Source of the DNA: Argyresthia goedartella
Lineage: Eukaryota > Arthropoda > Insecta > Lepidoptera > Argyresthiidae
Reading direction: 5' to 3'
DNA: 64,000 bases
Assembly: GCA_949825045.1 (NCBI GenBank)
Contig: OX463809.1
Coordinates: 8,521,501 to 8,585,500, forward strand
Position 1 is the first letter of the stretch, and every line of letters begins with the position of its first letter. The notes under the pieces are model-generated. The model made no database searches. It was not told the DNA's origin and worked only from the letters and a program-made list of their open reading frames with translations. Position numbers and translations under genes: made by a program. Positions 50,801-56,800 of this stretch are shown here, piece after piece.

Positions 50801-53800
50801 CTGGTAAGTAGGTCATAACTTCAAGAATGTGTGAGGTATCTACGCCATTAATACATTAAATGAAAGATTATGATTATAATGATTAATTAAGAATGTTTTT
50901 ATAAAGATTTGCACATAAAAAGCTTTCACTTGTTTTTGTTAAATTAGGTCCGAAAAACGTATTTTATTGATGATTGAAATTTGCCATGCTCTTCAATGGT
51001 CTGTAAAAACCAAGTCTGACGTAGCAGATGCACAAATCAACAATCATTAGAATGCTTATTAAGTTATTTATTAAAATCAATTGTAAAATGATCTAATTAT
51101 TGCAATGATAATCACATATCTGTAAAAATCTGGAAATTTTCTTCAAAAACACTAAATCATCAATAAAAATGTAACGGTAAGACTTCACCATATGTATGGT
51201 TCTAAATGATCTGTACTAGCTTCGGTTTAAGTCTTTGCATCGATCTACCGGACACTCTGTATTACGTACTCGTCATTTGATCTAGAAATGTTTTAGTTTT
51301 ATCATGACACTCGGACATATTGTCATACGAGTTTTTTAATTGCACCAAAAAGTGAAGATGTCGGCGATGTGAGTGATATAAAAACAAGTAATTTTCGCGC
51401 CAGTTCAAGTTTGTCGGGTTATGCAAGTGCGTCTAGCAGACGGCGAAAACTGCCAGGAAATAATAGTCAGATTGTTATTATAATCCCAAAACTAATGGTC
51501 TCATAACCATGTTCATCAAAATTTCTTAGTGTCCATCCAAATTGCCGTATTACTTGACCGAGCGAGCGCGAAGCGCGTGAGAAGCGTCTCCGTTCAGCTT
51601 GGGCTATAATGCTTTCGCATGTCCGGCTGTCCGGATTCCGGCTGTTCTCCTCTCTCTCCTATTTCAACCAATCCTCGTGAAATTTTGTGAGGTTCGATAA
51701 TTTTATGGAATTTTTGTCGATTCAGTTCTTGTTTTTTTTTTGGCGGTGATATGGAGGTTAAAAATGTAAAAGAACATTCCTAAACGGCTTGACGAGTTTA
51801 AAAAATGAGGTATGGATGGATATGTGACGAGATTGAAAATCAATGGTTGTATTTTAAATCGCAAAATGTAGTTTACAAAGTTATTGGTACTTTCATACTC
51901 CTTGTAGGTAAAACCAGGTGCATTCATAAGTTTGTATGTAAGAAGTTCTGCTTTCCGCCAACAGGCTTGCGAGGTATCAAGGTCACAGGGCCACTGGTTT
52001 ATTTCTGAATCTAACACTCGCTTATAAGCATGCCCTGCCAAAACTTTTGTCATTGACGGAGAAGATTTTTCACGGTCTACTCAAATCCTGATTCATGTCC
52101 TGATTCATCTAAAACATGCCTCATTAAGATGATGATCTCAGTAACTTCATATGATCTTTTTATGTATATTCTGAATTTATTGTAGAAAATTTTCAAGTCT
52201 TTGGATTCGCGCAAAAAGCATCCTCACACTCTTCAGTTAAAGATTATTCTGGTGTTTGTTTTGCTTAGGTTTATTTACAGACTTTTTATTTTCTTACTGA
52301 CTATAACATTGAACAGACATAATTTCATGTCAGATCGTGTAAAATTATTTTAAGGTGTTTTCATTATCTGTCCCATATTTCTAAAGATACTCTCTGCCAA
52401 AATGTTTAAATTAATACGACCGATGTTTAAGTGTTCCGATGAACCTGTTAAATTACTTTGTACACGCGCCAAGTTTTTTAAACTAAGACTTTCAACGGTC
52501 AATTACCTTCTTGGATGGCTTTAAGTTGTATTTAGTAACCTGTATTTCACTATGCCTTATGTTACATGTATTTCGGACGTGCCAGTCTGAAAGCTCTCTA
52601 AAACCACATTCTTTAGGTTTCTTAGGTAGCTCTTCAAAAGATTACGAGTGCTTACGTTATATAGTTTCATCTAATTACCTACAAATTCTTCCTGGAAATA
52701 TCCATTCATTTTTGAAAGGACGATTTGTCGTCTGTTTCCAACCGCCACGCGTCACTAGTAAATTGACTGAACATATATTTTATACGAACACTATAAATAG
52801 TCTATCAAATTCTTGACATGGACTAGGCTTGACGTCGTCTACTGTGTTTCTTGAACGTACAAATAAAAGGTGTACCAATTTTTATAACACACACTCTAAA
52901 CCCCTGTTACTCAAAGCCACAGACAGCATAAAGCAATTTGAAGACCGCTATGCGGTAACATATGACTTGCAGACAGTTACTTGTATTCCCCAAGTGGAAG
53001 TCGTGAAATAAAAAACCGGCTAAGTGCAAGTGGGCCTTGCGTAGTTAGTGATCAGCAGTTTCAGTCTGTGATTGATTCATGAGTCCCGCACGGATGGACC
53101 GAACGGACCTACGCACATAGGCCATACATCGGCTATTGAGGTTATGTATCTAAGATCAAAGCGAGGATTTTAATGGGTGTTACTTGTGAGCTAGATAGAG
53201 CTATCTATGGAGGTCTAATGGAAAATAATGTTTTCGATTACGGAACCCTAAAAGTATTTCATACGTCGTCGTCGTATTCTTTGTGCGAAATAGAGTCAAT
53301 GCGCAAATAATATTGCGTGATAGTTACTAGTCTACGCGGAAAGAAAGAATGAACGCTCCACTGCAATCCATTGCTTAGCCCATTGAAATGGTGGTCTTTA
53401 TCGTCAAGAATTAGTATCATATCGAAATGAATGAGATATTTTATAGGATACTGTTATAAAATCTTCATCACTGTCTTAGTAGTGGGTGGTAGTTGTGAGC
53501 TAGGTTTATTACATCCTTACGTACGACTCTGCTTAAGATCACGGAAACCACGATCGGAGTAATAAATAAGTATCTAGGTACTTATATATTTTTGCACAGA
53601 ACAATTTGCTTTATTTGCTAGAGTTAGGCTTTTGTAACCCAATTTACTTTTGTAACAGGTAGCTCATTATTGATAATCATCTGCTCCGCATTTGAATCGG
53701 AGAGATTCAAATACGATATTGTATTTTTTTAAACAATTTATTTTGTGTAATTACACGACAGTCTTTATGCTATGGACAGGATTCCATATAACACTAACTG

Positions 53801-56800
53801 AAAATTCGTAAATACACAAAATATCTAACACAAAACTACGACTGGTGGTACAACTCAAACCGCCCTACTAATAAGCCACTATTATCCGCCCCAACAAACT
53901 CGTCCACAGGCCGCTGCCACCCTCCGGAACTGATCACGACGGAGGCAGACACCCTCACTGTGGACCCTGACTCCGATGATGAGGTCGAGAGGAAGGATTC
54001 ACTCGATGTCCATGAAGAAGGTAATTAAATTTATTAGCTTTTATGTAATTCAGGCAGACATGGGCAGCCTTGGCTTATCTTCTTTATGTCTCTATATTTA
54101 TTGTATATAGTTATACCTCTCACCTAATGATATTTGTTCAATGTTTTGTAGATTTTGTAAGTTATATTCATTGTACCTACTTTATAAAAGTATCTATGCA
54201 GCTTTATCTAATGCTATGGGCTGAATTTGATGATTGGATGCTGCAATGTGGGGCATATGTAACATTGTTGGATAGAAATACAAATTTTAATCGCTTGTGC
54301 ATAAGAGCTGAATTATAATAGTGCATTAATTGTACTAACCTACATAATATAATTATTTACTCGTTAGTTATTTGCACGTTCATTAAGTTTAGTATTTTGT
54401 TTGTGTACAGACCAGTTACTCGAGTGCTGATGATATCCGGGATTTTTCAATGAACCCTCCGGGCCGAACACAGAGACTCGTAGGTTTTATATGAATTTCT
54501 ATTATTCTATAATTATCTACTTACTTACCCAAGTTTTGTGAAATTTACTTCATTTTCCTTATGTGTGTAGTAGAATTTTAGCTTTTACCTAACGACCTTT
54601 TCGCTCGCTTTAGCCACATATTTACATATTTGTCAATACATTTTCAAAAACCCCCCCAAGGTTTTTACAAATTAACTTCAACTTTAATGACAGTGGAATT
54701 AACTGTGATCAAATAATTAACATGTTTCGTCAATGAGATGCTCTGATTCAACTAATTTCACAATCTTACTTCGGAGTTAACCGACCATTCTTTCTCAAGG
54801 CCAAAGTTTATACATAGTAATAGTAGTGGGAAATATTGAGTACATAATAATTGTTTTTGAATGGAATGCTCAAACATAAACTATAATATAAACTCTTAAT
54901 CTATCGTCGATATATAATCTTTCTATAATGCTTTTCTGCCGCGTGATAACTGAATATGTTATATCATGATGAATACCTCTACATATTATTAAATTAAGCT
55001 TTAAAAACAATCCAAAGTAGATACGAGACCCAGAGGCTAGCTAATTTACCCAATGAAAATACCTACGACGAATTTATGGCTTTCCCGGTCACACCCAAGT
55101 GTACCTGCCTACAAGTCCTCCATACTTAGTTCCGACCACCGCTTGTGCCCTATTCTCCCTCACTCGCCTCGCCCTTCAATCTTCATCCTGGCGCAGGTGG
55201 CAGTGCCATGAGCGCCCTAGTGGCAGGCCTCCGCCGCGCTGGTTCAGCCCATTCACTATCCGCCCCGAAGACCAGCGCCTCTTCGAGGTCGCTGCCACCG
55301 TCGCCGAGTCACACCCCTAGGTAAGTTCACAAATTGTTTTAATCCAAATATATGTCCGTTTTATGTCTGTCATCTCAACTTTGTCGTGTTATCTAGCTTT
55401 AGCAAATATGCGGGCCAACTATAATATAAAACAGCCAGACACAGTCACAGTTTTGAAACGAATAACTTAAACACCTTAAATGAGAGCATAACGATAAGTA
55501 AGCGATGCGGATGTAAGTGTAAGTTACAAATGCTAGATGCCAATACTCACCCTGGTTATAGAACCAGAATGAAATGGAGCTCACTGACCCTTCCTTTCAT
55601 TCTTCAAGAATGAAGAAAACAGTCGTTGCTCACAGAAGGTAAAACCGTATAAGTTCAGCTGGCAAACGAAGAAGTCCTTCATTCAGCGTCCCACCTACAC
55701 GATGCCATCAACATCATGACAATACACCTCTGGACCCCGACTTTTAATAGCGATCTTTCAAATACACTTGACACTGGCAAAATAACCTCAAAAGAGGCTA
55801 AAATGCCATTTTTCAAAATAAAAAAGAAATCATTTTTCCTTCTTTATCCACCCCCAGGAAACAGTCCCTAGACACCGTCGTCGGTAACCCGTTCGCATCC
55901 TGCGGCGCGACGTGGCTGGCGTGCGGCGGAGTCCGAGGCATGTTGGAGCCGGCGCTGCGCAGCGCACTCCCGCCGGACGCCATGCTGGCGGCGGCCAGGG
56001 AGAGCGCGCCCGAACTCGCGCACAGGCTGACGCTGCAGCAGATACATGAGATGGTTAGTGCAGGCTGTATTTGATATCCAGGACATGTTCATAGACTCAG
56101 ATCGGGTCGTTTCATAATAATATCACTCGAGAGTTTTAATGCCTAATTATGTACAGTTATATACACTAGTTTATCTACACACATATCATAGGTTCTTTTT
56201 GATGTGTTCAGGACCGGCATTGTGGTTCTGCAGTTGTTTAGCTTGTTCTGTAGTACCAGCTTCACGCAGACGGGCATCGGCGTTCGAAGTTTGAATGTCA
56301 TAATATGTAGAAAAGTTACACATTATGGTCATAATGTGTAATTTTTCAAATAAGAAATGAGTTTTTACCAAGTAGTTTAACATTATGCTGATCGTAACGT
56401 GCGGTTTTTGTACGCAGTAAAGTTTTATGATACGTGTGTAGATAAAAAAAAATATATAGGCCTTCTTCTTCTGCCCTTACCAGACACAGTGAGATCACAC
56501 ACTTTATATCCAAGACCTATCATATCAAAAGGACTATTACCATACTGCATTATCATACTGACCACTTTCCCTAGAAATACCAAATAATTGCGTCATCCTA
56601 TCAATCCTAAGTAGCTAGGTTAGATGGTAAAAACGCTTACATTAACTATGTATAGGGACGAGGACGGCAGGCGTTAAGAAGCAGAAAGATAACAACCTTT
56701 CTAAACGAAAACACAATGGTGTGAAATATCCTTAATTTCGTCTGTTTGAAGTATTTTTATTTCGCACATTTGGGCTGATATTCTTGTTTGGTTTTGATCC

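Larger units (their letters stand above)
49604..51464. mobile_element. Foldback element with about 240-bp arms, interrupted by a mariner
   Basis: The left arm 49604-49845 is mirrored by 51464-51262 plus 50043-50000. Shared words include GCCGTCTGCTAGACGCACTT, GTGATATAAAAAC and AAATGACGAGTA. The mariner described separately sits inside the right arm at a TA, which explains the gap. The core between the arms is only about 150 bp. No ORF of its own. Family unknown; target duplication not found. Confidence 0.7.

Noticed and set aside
52511..53011. Two consecutive + strand frames that might be exons
   Set aside because: No recognised motif, no consistent splice sites, and no phase match to the PDZD8 exons.
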